Made by a program: the position numbers and the translations under genes. Of a DNA stretch of 64,000 bases, positions 15,303-24,695 are shown piece after piece. Where the stretch lies: NCBI RefSeq assembly GCF_029581275.1, contig NZ_CP120742.1, positions 1,338,501-1,402,500 of the forward strand, given 5' to 3'. The DNA is from Micromonospora sp. WMMD1155 (GTDB lineage Bacteria > Actinomycetota > Actinomycetes > Mycobacteriales > Micromonosporaceae). The notes under the pieces were generated by a model. The model worked only from the letters and a program-made list of their open reading frames with translations, was not told where the DNA came from and did no database searches. Positions within the stretch are counted from its first letter, which is position 1. Every line of letters begins with the position of its first letter.

Positions 15303-16193
15303 TCAGCCACCCTTGCCGATGATGGTGTCGGCGGTCTGCTGGACCTGGTCGATGGGAATGGCGAACCCGATGCCGATCGACCCGTTGCCGTCGATCGTGG
15401 CGATGGCGGTGTTCACTCCGACCACCTCGCCCCGGGCGTTGACCAACGGTCCGCCGGAGTTGCCGGGGTTGATGGACGCGTCGGTCTGCACGGCGGTGTG
15501 CCGGTTGTTGCCCAGTCGCACCTCCCGGTCCAACGCGCTGACGATGCCCGCGGTGACCGTCCCGGCCAGACCGAGCGGCGAACCCACGGCGAGGACCGGC
15601 TCGCCGACCCGGGTCGCGCCGGGTTTGGCCAGGGGTAGCGGGGTCAGGCCGGCCGACGCCGGAACCTTCAGCACCGCCAGGTCGCTTCGTGGCTCCCGGC
15701 CGACCACCTGGGCGGCGAACCGTCGGCCGTCGGGCAGTTCAACCGTCACCGGACCGCCGCCGCCCTTGGCCAGAATGTGGTCGTTGGTGATCAGGTGCTG
15801 CTGGTCGTCGACGGCGAATCCGGAGCCGGTCGCGGACGTGCCGGTCGCGGAACCGGCGACCGAGGAGCCGGCGGTCGCGCCGCCGGCCAGCACCGACACC
15901 ACCCCGGGTACGGTCCGCTCCGCCGCCGTGACCAGTTCGGCCGGCACCGGGGCGGCGGACGCGGCGGACGCGCCCGGATCTCCGTACCGCCCAGCGACCA
16001 CGCCACCGGCGACGGCGCCCGACACCGTGGAGATCGCCACCACGGCCAGCGCGGCGAGCAGCCGTCGGGACCGTCGACTGCCCGGTTCCCGCTCGGGCGG
16101 CTCCCACCAGGCGCGCCCGTCCGGGTCGAGTTCCGGTGAGATGAACCAGGGACCGCGCGGTTCGCCCAGTCCGGTCTGCACTGCCATGCGCAC
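15303..16193 (-). CDS. Membrane-anchored trypsin-like serine protease without PDZ domain
   Basis: The 296-residue protein has a cytoplasmic N-terminus (1-44), one membrane segment (about 45-68) and an extracytoplasmic S1C protease domain. The catalytic triad is H139 (ITNDHIL), D171 (RSDLAVLKV) and S246 (NPGNSGGPLV). Unlike HtrA/DegP there is no PDZ domain after the protease domain. An Ala/Gly/Ser-rich loop (104-123) precedes the His. It lies 29 bases after the VWA gene and is probably in the same transcript. Envelope protein processing or quality control is the likely role. Confidence 0.93.
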   Translation of the reverse strand: MRMAVQTGLGEPRGPWFISPELDPDGRAWWEPPEREPGSRRSRRLLAALAVVAISTVSGAVAGGVVAGRYGDPGASAASAAPVPAELVTAAERTVPGVVSVLAGGATAGSSVAGSATGTSATGSGFAVDDQQHLITNDHILAKGGGGPVTVELPDGRRFAAQVVGREPRSDLAVLKVPASAGLTPLPLAKPGATRVGEPVLAVGSPLGLAGTVTAGIVSALDREVRLGNNRHTAVQTDASINPGNSGGPLVNARGEVVGVNTAIATIDGNGSIGIGFAIPIDQVQQTADTIIGKGG

Positions 16194-16222
16194 TCCTCAC
16201 GGTCGACGTCGTTCTGCGGCGA

Positions 16223-17182
16223 TCAGGGCAGTCGGGAGAACCAGCGCATCGAGCCGGCGGCGGCCCCCATCGCGAAGACCAGTCCGAGGCCGATGAACCG
16301 GGCCGAGACGTCCTGCCGTTCCGTTCGGTAGCCCACCGAGCTGCCGATGTCGTCGTAGACGGCGCGCAGTTCGTCGGAGGTGCTGGCCTCGTGGAACATG
16401 CCGCCGGTCTCCTCGGCGACCGCCTTGAGGGTCTGCCCGTCGACGGGTACCTGGATGGGTCGTCCGCCACGGTCCACGAACCCGGACGGTGTCCCGAACG
16501 AGATGGCGTGCACCGGCACCTCCGCCGTCACCGCCTCCGCCGCCGCCTCCATCGGGTCCATCCCGGAGGTGTTGGCGCCGTCGGAGAGCAGGATGATCCG
16601 GGCCGGCGGCGGCTCCTTCGCGGCCTCGCTGTCGAGGCTCTTGACCGCGCCGAGGGACGTGGAGATCGCCTCACCGATCGCGGTGCCCTGCACACCGGTG
16701 ATGCCCTCGGCCAGCCGGCCGATCCCCTCGTCGAGGGCGTCCCGGTCGGTGCTCGGCGGCACCAGGACGGCCGCGCTGCCCGCGAACGCGACCAGACCCA
16801 CGTTGAACTCGTCGGGCAGGCCGTCGACGAAACGCCGGGCCGCCTGTTTGGCGGCGGCCAACCGGTCCGGGTCGACGTCGGTGGCGAGCATCGACGTGGA
16901 GACGTCCACCGCCACCATCACCGTGGCGCGTTCCCGAGGCACCCGGACCTCGGCGCTGGGTCGGGCGAACCCGACCACGAGCAGCGCCAGCATGGCCAGG
17001 AAGAGACCGGCCGGCACGTGTCGACGCCAGGCGGGCCGCTCCGGCGCCACCCGGTCCAGCAACCGCAGGTTCGTGAAGCGGACGGCGTACCGGCTGCGTC
17101 GGCGCTGCACCACCAGGTAGGCGACGACCAGGGCGAGCACGCCGAGCAGCAGCCAGAGCCGCAGCGGCGACTCCCAGATCAC
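16223..17182 (-). CDS. VWA-domain membrane protein (BatA-like)
   Basis: The protein has 319 residues, with membrane segments near 8-25 and 57-72, then a von Willebrand A domain, then a C-terminal membrane segment (FIGLGLVFAMGAAAGSMRWF). The MIDAS motif DVSTS is at 93-97, with supporting LLSDGANTSGMD. I chose the GTG at 17182 (VIWESPLRLW), which overlaps the stop of the DUF58 gene by 4 bases; the longer upstream frame lies inside that gene. MoxR-DUF58-VWA modules act as chaperone-type assemblies at the membrane. Confidence 0.92.
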   Translation of the reverse strand: MIWESPLRLWLLLGVLALVVAYLVVQRRRSRYAVRFTNLRLLDRVAPERPAWRRHVPAGLFLAMLALLVVGFARPSAEVRVPRERATVMVAVDVSTSMLATDVDPDRLAAAKQAARRFVDGLPDEFNVGLVAFAGSAAVLVPPSTDRDALDEGIGRLAEGITGVQGTAIGEAISTSLGAVKSLDSEAAKEPPPARIILLSDGANTSGMDPMEAAAEAVTAEVPVHAISFGTPSGFVDRGGRPIQVPVDGQTLKAVAEETGGMFHEASTSDELRAVYDDIGSSVGYRTERQDVSARFIGLGLVFAMGAAAGSMRWFSRLP

Positions 17183-18197
17183 GCGGCACCTCCCCGTCGC
17201 CCGCCGGCCGGCGCGGCGGCGAGCCGACGCTGGGCGTGCACGTGCCGGACGATGTCCGCGCTCCAGTCCCCGTCGGTGCGCAGCGGCAGGTGCGTTGCTC
17301 CGCTGCGGCGCAACGCCTGCTGGACCTGCACGCGCTGGGCGGCGGCGGCCTCGGCGTACCGCTCGCGCAGCCGTCGGTCCGATGTGCACACCTCGCGGCA
17401 GCGGCCGGTCTCCGGGTCGACGAGCGTGATCAGGCCGACGTCCGGCAGGTCCAGTTCACGCGGGTCGGTCACCTCGATCGCCAGCACCTGGTGCCGGGCG
17501 GCCATCCGACGAAGGGTCCGTTCCCAGGGCGCCTGCTGGTCGGGGTCGTCGGGCAGCCCGTCGAGGAAGTCGGAGACCACCACGACGAGGCCGCGTCGGT
17601 TGGCGATCCGGTGCACCGCGTCGAGGCCGTCGGCCAGGTTCGGCGGGGCGACAGTGGACGCACGCCCCGGGCCGTCGGGAGGCGCGGTGGCCCGCGGGGC
17701 GGCGAGCAGCGCGCGGAGCAGCGCGAGCAGATGGGTACGTCCGGCGCGGGCCGGGAAGCGGCGTACCCCGTCGGCGCGCAGCACCTGGGCTCCGAGGCGG
17801 TTGCCGACGCCCGCGGTCAGGAAACCGACCGCCGCGACGGCCGCCACGGACAGTTCCCGTTTGTCCAGGTCGGCGGTGCCGAACTCCATACTGGCGCTGC
17901 CGTCGACGAGCAGCCAGGTGGTCAGTTCGCGGTCGGCGTCGACCTGCCGGACGTGTGGCACGGCGGTACGCGCGGTCACCGCCCAGTCCATCCGGCGTAC
18001 CTCGTCCTCGCCCGGCCGGTACTCGCGGCTGCCGGCGGGTTCGCTGCCCGGGCCGGGCAGCAGGCCACGGTACTGACCGTGCAGCAGACCGTCGAGTCGG
18101 CGGGTGACGGTCAGTTCCAGACGGCGCAACCGCTGGTCGGGGGCCAGCTCGGCCAGGCCGGGGTCGGCCGGCACGACGGCGGGCGCGGGCGTTCGTC

Positions 18198-18201
<4 letters not shown>
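17179..18201 (-). CDS. DUF58 domain protein
   Basis: The 340-residue protein contains RRLDGLLHGQYRGLLPGPGSEPAGSREYRPGEDEVRRMDWAV-type sequence, the DUF58 hallmark, followed by a degenerate VWA fold (LLVDGSASMEFG; VVVVSDFLDG). It overlaps the moxR stop by 4 bases (ATGA at 18198-18201) and the VWA gene start by 4, a translationally coupled trio. DUF58 proteins are predicted partners of MoxR ATPases; the biochemical role is not established. Confidence 0.92.
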
Positions 18202-19247
<1,046 letters not shown>

Positions 19248-19471
19248 GGTGCTTGCTTCCCGGGCAGGTGCCCGGCAAACGTCGGATTGTGCGGGCCGAG
19301 AAGGCCGTCGGCACCCCGAACCGGGATGAACTGCGCGGAAGGGTGACGACCGACGCGAGTCGACCGAGAGCACCCGCTCCCCGCGGAGCGGGATATCCGA
19401 TGGGTTCCGGAGAACGGGCCACAACGGTCCGGCCCCCGCGCAGGATGCGCGGGGGCCGAACGTCGAGCCGA

Positions 19472-19975
19472 TCAGGAAAGGTGGACGACCAGGTGGAAGC
19501 CCAGGTCGGTCGGGACTCCGGCCGAGGTGCGGGTCTGCACGAAGACCGCGTTGGGTGTGCTGAGCCGTGGCGCGACCGCGATCTCGCCGGCAGGCGGAAT
19601 GCAGCAGGCGTCAGCCCGGCCGACGGTGGCCACGAAGACGCCGGCCGTGACGTTGTGACCGAACTGCACCTCGTACTGACCGACGCCGTACTTGATCACG
19701 GTGCCGGTGCCGCGAGCCTTGGTGCCGTTGGAGTTGACGACGACGATGGTGGTGGAGGCCACGAGCGTCGAGTTGGCCTTCAGCGCGGCCTTCGCCATGC
19801 GGGCCGACTCGGCGGTGACCGGCGGCTGCGCGTTGGTGCCGCGCGCCGCCGGCTGGACGGCCTCCTGCGGCGCCTTCGCCGACGGCTGGGCGACAGCGAT
19901 GCCCCCACCGGCCAGGCTGAGCGCCAGGACAGCGAATGTGACCGCTGCCGCCTTGCGTCGGAAGAATGAACTCAT
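19472..19975 (-). CDS. Secreted hypothetical protein with signal peptide
   Basis: The 167-residue protein starts MSSFFRRKAAAVTFAVLALSLAGGGIAVAQPSA, a classical Sec signal with likely cleavage after AVA or AQP. The mature part is rich in Thr, Val and Gly with two Cys side by side (GRADACCIPPAGE). Short beta-strand-like segments (TGTVIKYGVGQYEVQFGH; AVFVQTRTSAGVPTDLGFHLVVHL) suggest a small beta sandwich. Similar secreted proteins occur in many actinomycetes without known function. Confidence 0.8.
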   Translation of the reverse strand: MSSFFRRKAAAVTFAVLALSLAGGGIAVAQPSAKAPQEAVQPAARGTNAQPPVTAESARMAKAALKANSTLVASTTIVVVNSNGTKARGTGTVIKYGVGQYEVQFGHNVTAGVFVATVGRADACCIPPAGEIAVAPRLSTPNAVFVQTRTSAGVPTDLGFHLVVHLS

Positions 19976-20315
19976 TACAGGTCCCCCTTGTGTGACCGGG
20001 TGAATTCGGCCGACCCGCGGGGCGGGACGGATGACTGCCCACTAATAGGCGAGGCGACGGCGACGAGCGGAAGGAAGACCTTTTCGCTTTCCTCCGGAGA
20101 GGTTGATTCCTCAACGCTCCACACCCCCTCTGAGCTGGTATTACTACTCAGAGTTGCGTCGTTTGAGCCAAATGGAACGTAGCACCGGAAAAAGCTGGGA
20201 GTCAATAGTTGATCTCGCTTTTCGAGCTGTCAATCAGCCGTCAGGCAATTGTGAAAGATGAGCGCCTCACCATTCATGAAATTGCGTCGAGCGCGTCGGC
20301 GCTAGGATCACCGCC
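19976..20315. other. AT-richer divergent promoter region
   Basis: These 340 bases lie between divergent genes and contain no coding frame. GC content falls clearly between 20150 and 20290. TCTGAG (20129-20134) and CTCAGA (20147-20152) form a small inverted repeat that may be an operator for the secreted protein gene. Nothing else is recognised. Confidence 0.45.
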
Positions 20316-21323
20316 ATGATCGTCGACGCGTCGCCCCCGCCCGCGCCCACGTCGGGCCGACGTCGCAACGCTCGGCTCGGCACGACCCTCTGCTGGCTGA
20401 CGGTCACCCCGACCGCCCTCTGGGCCGCCGTCCGGCTGATCGGCCTGGACCGGGGGCCGCTGGTCCAGGCGCTCGCCTTCACGCCGTACGTCGCGGGCTT
20501 CAGCGTGCTCACCCTGGGCCTCGCGCTCGCCCTGCGGCGCTGGTGGCCGGCGGCTCTCGCGGCCGTGGTGGCGGTGGCACTGCTCGGCGTCGTCGCACCC
20601 CGGGCGCTCGCCGCGCCGCAGCCGACCGCGGACGGGCCGACCGTGCGGCTGCTCACCGCCAACCTGCTCGCCGGCGCCGGTGACGCGCGGACACTCGTCG
20701 ACCTGGTCCGACGGTACGAGGTGGACGTCCTCACCGTGCAGGAGTTCACACCGGAGGCACAGGCGTCCCTGGACCAGCTCGGTCTCGACCGGCTGCTACC
20801 GCATCGGCAGCTCAACGCGGAGATCGGCACACCCGGCTCGGGGCTCTACTCGCGGTGGCCGCTGACCGACGTCGGGCTCCGGCACAACCGCAACGGCTGG
20901 GGCTTCACCCAGGCGTACGGCACGGTGGCCGTCCCCGGCGCACCCCCGGTACGTGTCGAGTCGGCCCATCCGTCGGCGCCGTACGCGGTGGACCAGGTGG
21001 GCGCGTGGCGCGCCGACCTGAAGGCTCAACCACCGGCCACCCCGGACGGTGGCCTGCAGATCCTCGCCGGGGACTTCAACGCCACCCTCGACCACGGCCC
21101 GCTGCGGGCCCTGTTGGGCACCGGGTACGTCGACGCCGCCGACGCCACCGGGAAGGGTCTGACCGGCACCTGGGGGCCGTACGACGGGGACCTCATCCCA
21201 CCGGTCACCATCGACCACGTGCTCGTCGACAGGCGCATAGCGGTCCACGGGGTGAAGGTGCTCGCCCTACCGGGAAGCGACCACCGCCCCGTCCTGGCCA
21301 ACCTCACCCTCCCCCGCCCCTGA
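20316..21323 (+). CDS. Membrane-anchored endonuclease/exonuclease/phosphatase family protein
   Basis: The 335-residue protein has three N-terminal membrane segments (about 25-40, 52-72, 78-98) followed by an EEP domain. Catalytic-site blocks are LLTANLLAGAGD (Asn), LTVQEFTPEAQ (metal Glu), ILAGDFNATLDH (Asp/Asn) and GSDHRPVLANL (terminal Asp-His). The nuclease/phosphatase domain would face outside if the N-terminus is cytoplasmic. Substrate may be nucleic acid or a phosphoester lipid head group and cannot be decided. It ends just before a long palindrome. Confidence 0.9.
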   Translation: MIVDASPPPAPTSGRRRNARLGTTLCWLTVTPTALWAAVRLIGLDRGPLVQALAFTPYVAGFSVLTLGLALALRRWWPAALAAVVAVALLGVVAPRALAAPQPTADGPTVRLLTANLLAGAGDARTLVDLVRRYEVDVLTVQEFTPEAQASLDQLGLDRLLPHRQLNAEIGTPGSGLYSRWPLTDVGLRHNRNGWGFTQAYGTVAVPGAPPVRVESAHPSAPYAVDQVGAWRADLKAQPPATPDGGLQILAGDFNATLDHGPLRALLGTGYVDAADATGKGLTGTWGPYDGDLIPPVTIDHVLVDRRIAVHGVKVLALPGSDHRPVLANLTLPRP

Positions 21324-21337
21324 CCCCCGCCCCCTGG

Positions 21338-21428
21338 CCGCTCTCGTCGATCACGGAGGTGTGGTGAGTGCTTTGCGGATGTAGGCCCGTTTTGTTCACC
21401 ACCACAACTCCATGATCGACCGAGCGAG
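21338..21428. repeat. Long imperfect palindrome between convergent genes
   Basis: The left arm (21339-21366) contains CGCTC, GTCGATCA, GGAG and TGTGGTG. The right arm (21396-21426) contains the complements in order CACCACA, CTCC, TGATCGAC and GAGCG, each separated by a single changed base. It sits between the EEP gene and the end of cimA and could serve as a bidirectional terminator or be a mobile palindrome. Confidence 0.75.
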
Positions 21429-21446
21429 GGGCGGGGGTGGGGGTGG

Positions 21447-23030
21447 TTAGACGGGGGTGGGGGCCAGGCCGTAGGTGAGGGCGTCGACCAGGGCGTGCCA
21501 GCTGGCCTCGACCACGTTGGGGTGCACGCCCACGGTGGTCCAGTCCCGGCCGGCGCCGTTGGCCGTCTCCAGCAGTACCCGGGTCACCGCGCCGGTGCCG
21601 TGGCTGCCCTCCAGGATGCGCACCTTGTAGTCGGCCAGCTCGAAGTCGCGCAGCTGTGGGTAGTGCCGGGCCAGGCCCACCCGCAGCGCCTCGTCGAGGG
21701 CGTTGACCGGGCCGTTGCCCTCGGCGGTGGCGATCACCCGCTCACCCCGTATCCGGATCTTGACGGTCGCCTCGGAGACCACCGCGCCGTCCTCGCGGTG
21801 CTCGACCAGCACCCGGTACGACTCCAGGGTGAACGGTCGGGCCGGGCCGCCCTCCGGCAACTCGGAGCGGACCAGCAGCTCGAAGGAGGCGTCCGCGGCC
21901 TCGAAGGACCAACCACCCGCCTCCAACTCCTTGACCCGCTTGGTGACCCGGGTCAGCGCCTCCGGGCTGCCGGCCAGGTCCAGCCCGAGCTCACGACTCT
22001 TGAGCTCCACGCTGGCCCGGCCGGCCATCTCGGTCACCAGGATCCGCATGTCGTTGCCCACCACCGACGGGTCCACGTGGTTGTAGAGCAACGGGTCGAC
22101 CTTGATCGCGCTCGCGTGCAGCCCCGCCTTGTGGGCGAAGGCGGCGGCCCCGACGTACGCCTGGTGGGTGTCGGGGGCGATGTTGGCGATCTCGGCGATG
22201 GCGTGCGAGACCCGCACCATCTGCGCCAGGCATCCCTCCGGTAGGACGGGCAGGCCCAGCTTGAGTTGGAGGTTGGCGACGATCGCGAAGATGTCCGCGT
22301 TTCCGGGACGTTCGCCGTAGCCGTTGGCGGTGCCCTGGACGTGGCGGACGCCCGCCTCCACGGCGGCGATCGTGTTGGCCACCGCGCAGGAGGTGTCGTT
22401 CTGGGCGTGCATGCCGAGCAGTCCGGCGTCGATGCCCAGCTTGTCGGTCAGGTCGGCGATCACGGCGGTCACCTGGGACGGCAGCATGCCGCCGTTGGTG
22501 TCGCAGAGCACCATCCGCTCCGCGCCGGCGGCGAGCGCGGTCTGCACCACCGCCGCGCCGTACGCGGGGTCGTGCCGGTAGCCGTCGAAGAAGTGTTCGC
22601 CGTCGACGAAGACCCGCCGGCCCTCGCGGACCAGGTGGCTGACGGTGTCGTGGATCATCGCGAGGTTCTCCGCGCCGGTGGTACGCAGCGCGCGTTCGAC
22701 GTGCCGGGTGTCGGCCTTGGCGACCAGCGCCACCGCCGGGGTCTGCGCGTCGAGCAGGGCACGCACCTGGGGGTCGTCGGCGACCGCGACGCCTGCCTTG
22801 CGGGTGGCGCCGAACGCGACGAGCACGGCGTGCCGCAGCTGAAGTTCGGTGCGTGCCCGGCGGAAGAACTCGGTGTCCTTCGGCACCGCGCCCGGCCAGC
22901 CTCCCTCGATGAAGCCGACGCCGAACTCGTCGAGCAGCCGGGCCACCGCCAGCTTGTCGACGACCGAGTAGGTGAGCCCCTCGCGCTGGGCGCCGTCGCG
23001 CAACGTGGTGTCGTAGACCTGGAACGTCAT
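21447..23030 (-). CDS. cimA: (R)-citramalate synthase / isopropylmalate-synthase family
   Basis: The 527-residue enzyme has the DRE-TIM synthase core: DTTLRDGAQREG at the N-terminus, GGWPGAVPKDTEFF, metal ligands HAQNDTSCA, and GTANGYGERPGNAD. A C-terminal LeuA-type dimer/regulatory domain follows (residues about 390-527). The family includes citramalate synthases that condense pyruvate with acetyl-CoA for isoleucine, and the GGWPG variant is typical of CimA. The ATG at 23030 has AAGGA upstream; the longer frame is leader. Transcription is probably attenuated by a leader ORF (23111-23152) and terminator (23052-23082). Confidence 0.92.
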   Translation of the reverse strand: MTFQVYDTTLRDGAQREGLTYSVVDKLAVARLLDEFGVGFIEGGWPGAVPKDTEFFRRARTELQLRHAVLVAFGATRKAGVAVADDPQVRALLDAQTPAVALVAKADTRHVERALRTTGAENLAMIHDTVSHLVREGRRVFVDGEHFFDGYRHDPAYGAAVVQTALAAGAERMVLCDTNGGMLPSQVTAVIADLTDKLGIDAGLLGMHAQNDTSCAVANTIAAVEAGVRHVQGTANGYGERPGNADIFAIVANLQLKLGLPVLPEGCLAQMVRVSHAIAEIANIAPDTHQAYVGAAAFAHKAGLHASAIKVDPLLYNHVDPSVVGNDMRILVTEMAGRASVELKSRELGLDLAGSPEALTRVTKRVKELEAGGWSFEAADASFELLVRSELPEGGPARPFTLESYRVLVEHREDGAVVSEATVKIRIRGERVIATAEGNGPVNALDEALRVGLARHYPQLRDFELADYKVRILEGSHGTGAVTRVLLETANGAGRDWTTVGVHPNVVEASWHALVDALTYGLAPTPV

Positions 23031-23051
23031 CAGGATCCTTTCTCGGAGCAA

Positions 23052-23082
23052 CAAAAAGACCTCCCGCGAATGCGGGAGGTCT
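23052..23082 (-). terminator. Attenuator terminator in the cimA leader
   Basis: On the minus strand AGACCTCCCGC and GCGGGAGGTCT form a perfect 11-bp stem with loop ATTC, followed directly by TTTTTG. It lies between the leader peptide ORF and the cimA start, 22 bases before the ATG, so it must act inside the cimA leader rather than end another gene. Confidence 0.88.
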
Positions 23083-23110
23083 GCGCGCTCGGCGGAGGGG
23101 GGCCGGCGCG

Positions 23111-23152
23111 CTAGGTCGCAATAATCAGGACGGTGCTGGTCACGATCGCCAC
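23111..23152 (-). CDS. Ile/Val/Leu-rich leader peptide of cimA
   Basis: A 13-codon ORF begins at a GTG and encodes MAIVTSTVLIIAT before a TAG stop. It holds three Ile, two internal Val and one Leu, with consecutive ATT ATT codons that are rare at this GC content. GGGGTGG lies upstream as a possible ribosome site. The stop is 28 bases before the terminator hairpin. The design matches classical attenuation, in which ribosome stalling at scarce aminoacyl-tRNA prevents terminator formation. Confidence 0.8.
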   Translation of the reverse strand: MAIVTSTVLIIAT

Positions 23153-23344
23153 TCTGCCACCCCGAACGGGATTTGGGAGAAACAATCCACATGGCGGGAC
23201 GGTTACTGAGCGTTCGTTCAGCCATGAGCCCCGCTCGTGATCGGCTTCACACGGCAACCAGGTCGTTCACCGGCGGGAACAGGCGTGCGGAAGCATCTGG
23301 AACGGATCCGATGATGGCCACCGAGCCATCGGCAAGGAGGACCT

Positions 23345-23521
23345 GTGCTCACCGTCAGTAACCGCTTACCTGAGCACAGCCTCACCGCCTGGGTATCGCT
23401 GGACGTCACCAACGCGTCCACGACGATCAACCACGCGTCCCACGAGGGCATGTGGCGTGGGGTCTCCGTCGGGTCGATCGACGTCACAGTCATCGGCCCG
23501 GCGGGGATCACCGGGGCCTGA
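23345..23521 (+). pseudogene. ahpC: ahpC relic (N-terminal remnant)
   Basis: The 58-codon frame begins at a GTG after a perfect AAGGAGG and reads MLTVSNRLPEHSLTAWVSLD followed by NASTTINHASHEGMW. This aligns with the start of actinobacterial AhpC (MLTVGDRFPEFDLTA...; FxxINHxxYEGKW). After that the sequence departs: the peroxidatic block FVCPTE and everything beyond are absent. It stops 2 bases before the ahpD ATG. I infer a deletion derivative of ahpC. It may survive because its translation helps start ahpD. Confidence 0.8.
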
Positions 23522-23523
23522 CC

Positions 23524-24054
23524 ATGGGCTTGGACGTCATCACTGCGGCCCTGCCCGCGTACGCCGAGGACATCGCGCTCAACCTGGGCTCCACCATCGG
23601 CGCCTCGACGTTGACCCCGGCGCAGACCTGGGGCACCGCGCTGGCCTGCGCGGTGGCGGCCCGCAACCCGCTGGTGGTGCGGGAGATCGCGGCCGAGGCG
23701 CTCGGGCACCTCGGGCCGGACGGTGTCGAGGCGGCCAAGGCCGCCGCTGCGATCATGGCGATGAACAACGTCTACTACCGGGCCAAGCACCTCATCGGCG
23801 ACGAGCGGTACACCTCGATGCCGGCCCGGCTGCGGATGCGGGTCGTCGCCCGGCCCGGCGTGGACAAGGGCGACTTCAAGTTGTGGTGCCTCGCCGTGTC
23901 GGCCATCGCCGGCTGCGGCGTGTGCCTGGAGCTGCACGAGCAGACGCTGCGCGGCCGGGGTTTCACCACCGAGCAGGTCCACGAGGCGCTGCGGATCGCC
24001 GCCGTGGTGCACGCCGCGGCGGTCACCCTGGACGCCGAGGCCGCACTGGGCTGA
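23524..24054 (+). CDS. ahpD: Alkyl hydroperoxide reductase AhpD
   Basis: The 176-residue protein is a full-length AhpD of the carboxymuconolactone decarboxylase fold. The redox motif is C131-G-V-C134 followed by H138 (AGCGVCLELHE), and the relay Glu/His region is present, matching mycobacterial AhpD spacing. In mycobacteria AhpD passes electrons from the Lpd/SucB system to AhpC. Here the adjacent ahpC is only a relic, so AhpD must serve another peroxiredoxin or act itself. No good ribosome site precedes the ATG, suggesting coupling to the relic frame. Confidence 0.95.
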   Translation: MGLDVITAALPAYAEDIALNLGSTIGASTLTPAQTWGTALACAVAARNPLVVREIAAEALGHLGPDGVEAAKAAAAIMAMNNVYYRAKHLIGDERYTSMPARLRMRVVARPGVDKGDFKLWCLAVSAIAGCGVCLELHEQTLRGRGFTTEQVHEALRIAAVVHAAAVTLDAEAALG

Positions 24055-24186
24055 ACAGCGAGCCCACCGTGGCTCCGACTGAGCACCGGCGCTCCCGCCG
24101 TTTCCGGCCCCCGACGGCCGGGTAGCTCCTGCGGGGAACGCAGCCACCGACGCCGTGACGATCGGCGACAGTCAGGAGTGAACGGC

Positions 24187-24645
24187 ATGGACAGGATCGA
24201 TCCGCACGCCACCCACGCCGGGCCGGACCCGCTGCGCGGCGGCGACCAGGGCGCGGTGCCCGGCGGGGCGCCGGCCGGCACCTTCGACCCCTGGCGCTAC
24301 CGGGACCACGCCGGGGTGGCCGACGCCGACCTGGTCGGCTACAAGGTCGAGGCCACCGACGGCGGAATCGGCAAGATCGACAGCGCCAGCCACGAGGTGG
24401 ACGGCAGCTATCTGGTCGTGGACACCGGCCCGTGGATCTTCGGCAAGAAGGTGATGCTGCCGGCCGGCACCGTCAACCAGGTCGACCACGACCAGCGCAC
24501 CGTCTCCGTCGACCGCACCCGGGACCAGATCAAGGCCGCCCCGGAGTACGACGAGACCAGCCACAGCGATCCGAGTTACCGGGATCGGCTGGGCGGCTAC
24601 TACGACGAGACGTACGGGGCTCTCCCGCCCGGCACGGCACGCTGA
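24187..24645 (+). CDS. PRC-barrel domain protein
   Basis: The 152-residue protein has a Gly/Pro-rich N-terminus and a PRC-barrel core (DLVGYKVEATDGGIGKIDSASHEVDGSYLVVDTGPWIFGKKVMLPAGTVNQVD) followed by an acidic, Tyr-rich tail. PRC-barrel proteins of this type are widespread in actinomycetes and cyanobacteria and probably mediate stress-related or membrane-associated interactions. The ATG at 24187 is chosen since AGGAG sits 8-9 bases upstream; the GTG at 24178 is too close to it. Confidence 0.9.
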   Translation: MDRIDPHATHAGPDPLRGGDQGAVPGGAPAGTFDPWRYRDHAGVADADLVGYKVEATDGGIGKIDSASHEVDGSYLVVDTGPWIFGKKVMLPAGTVNQVDHDQRTVSVDRTRDQIKAAPEYDETSHSDPSYRDRLGGYYDETYGALPPGTAR

Positions 24646-24658
24646 CGGTTCGCACTCG

Positions 24659-24689
24659 ACGGCCGGTGGGACACCGACCCACCGGCCGT
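24659..24689 (+). terminator. Terminator after the PRC-barrel gene
   Basis: ACGGCCGGTGGG (24659-24670) pairs perfectly with CCCACCGGCCGT (24678-24689) around a 7-base loop. It lies 14 bases past the stop codon and just before the phosphatase start. Confidence 0.85.
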
Positions 24690-24695
24690 TACCGT

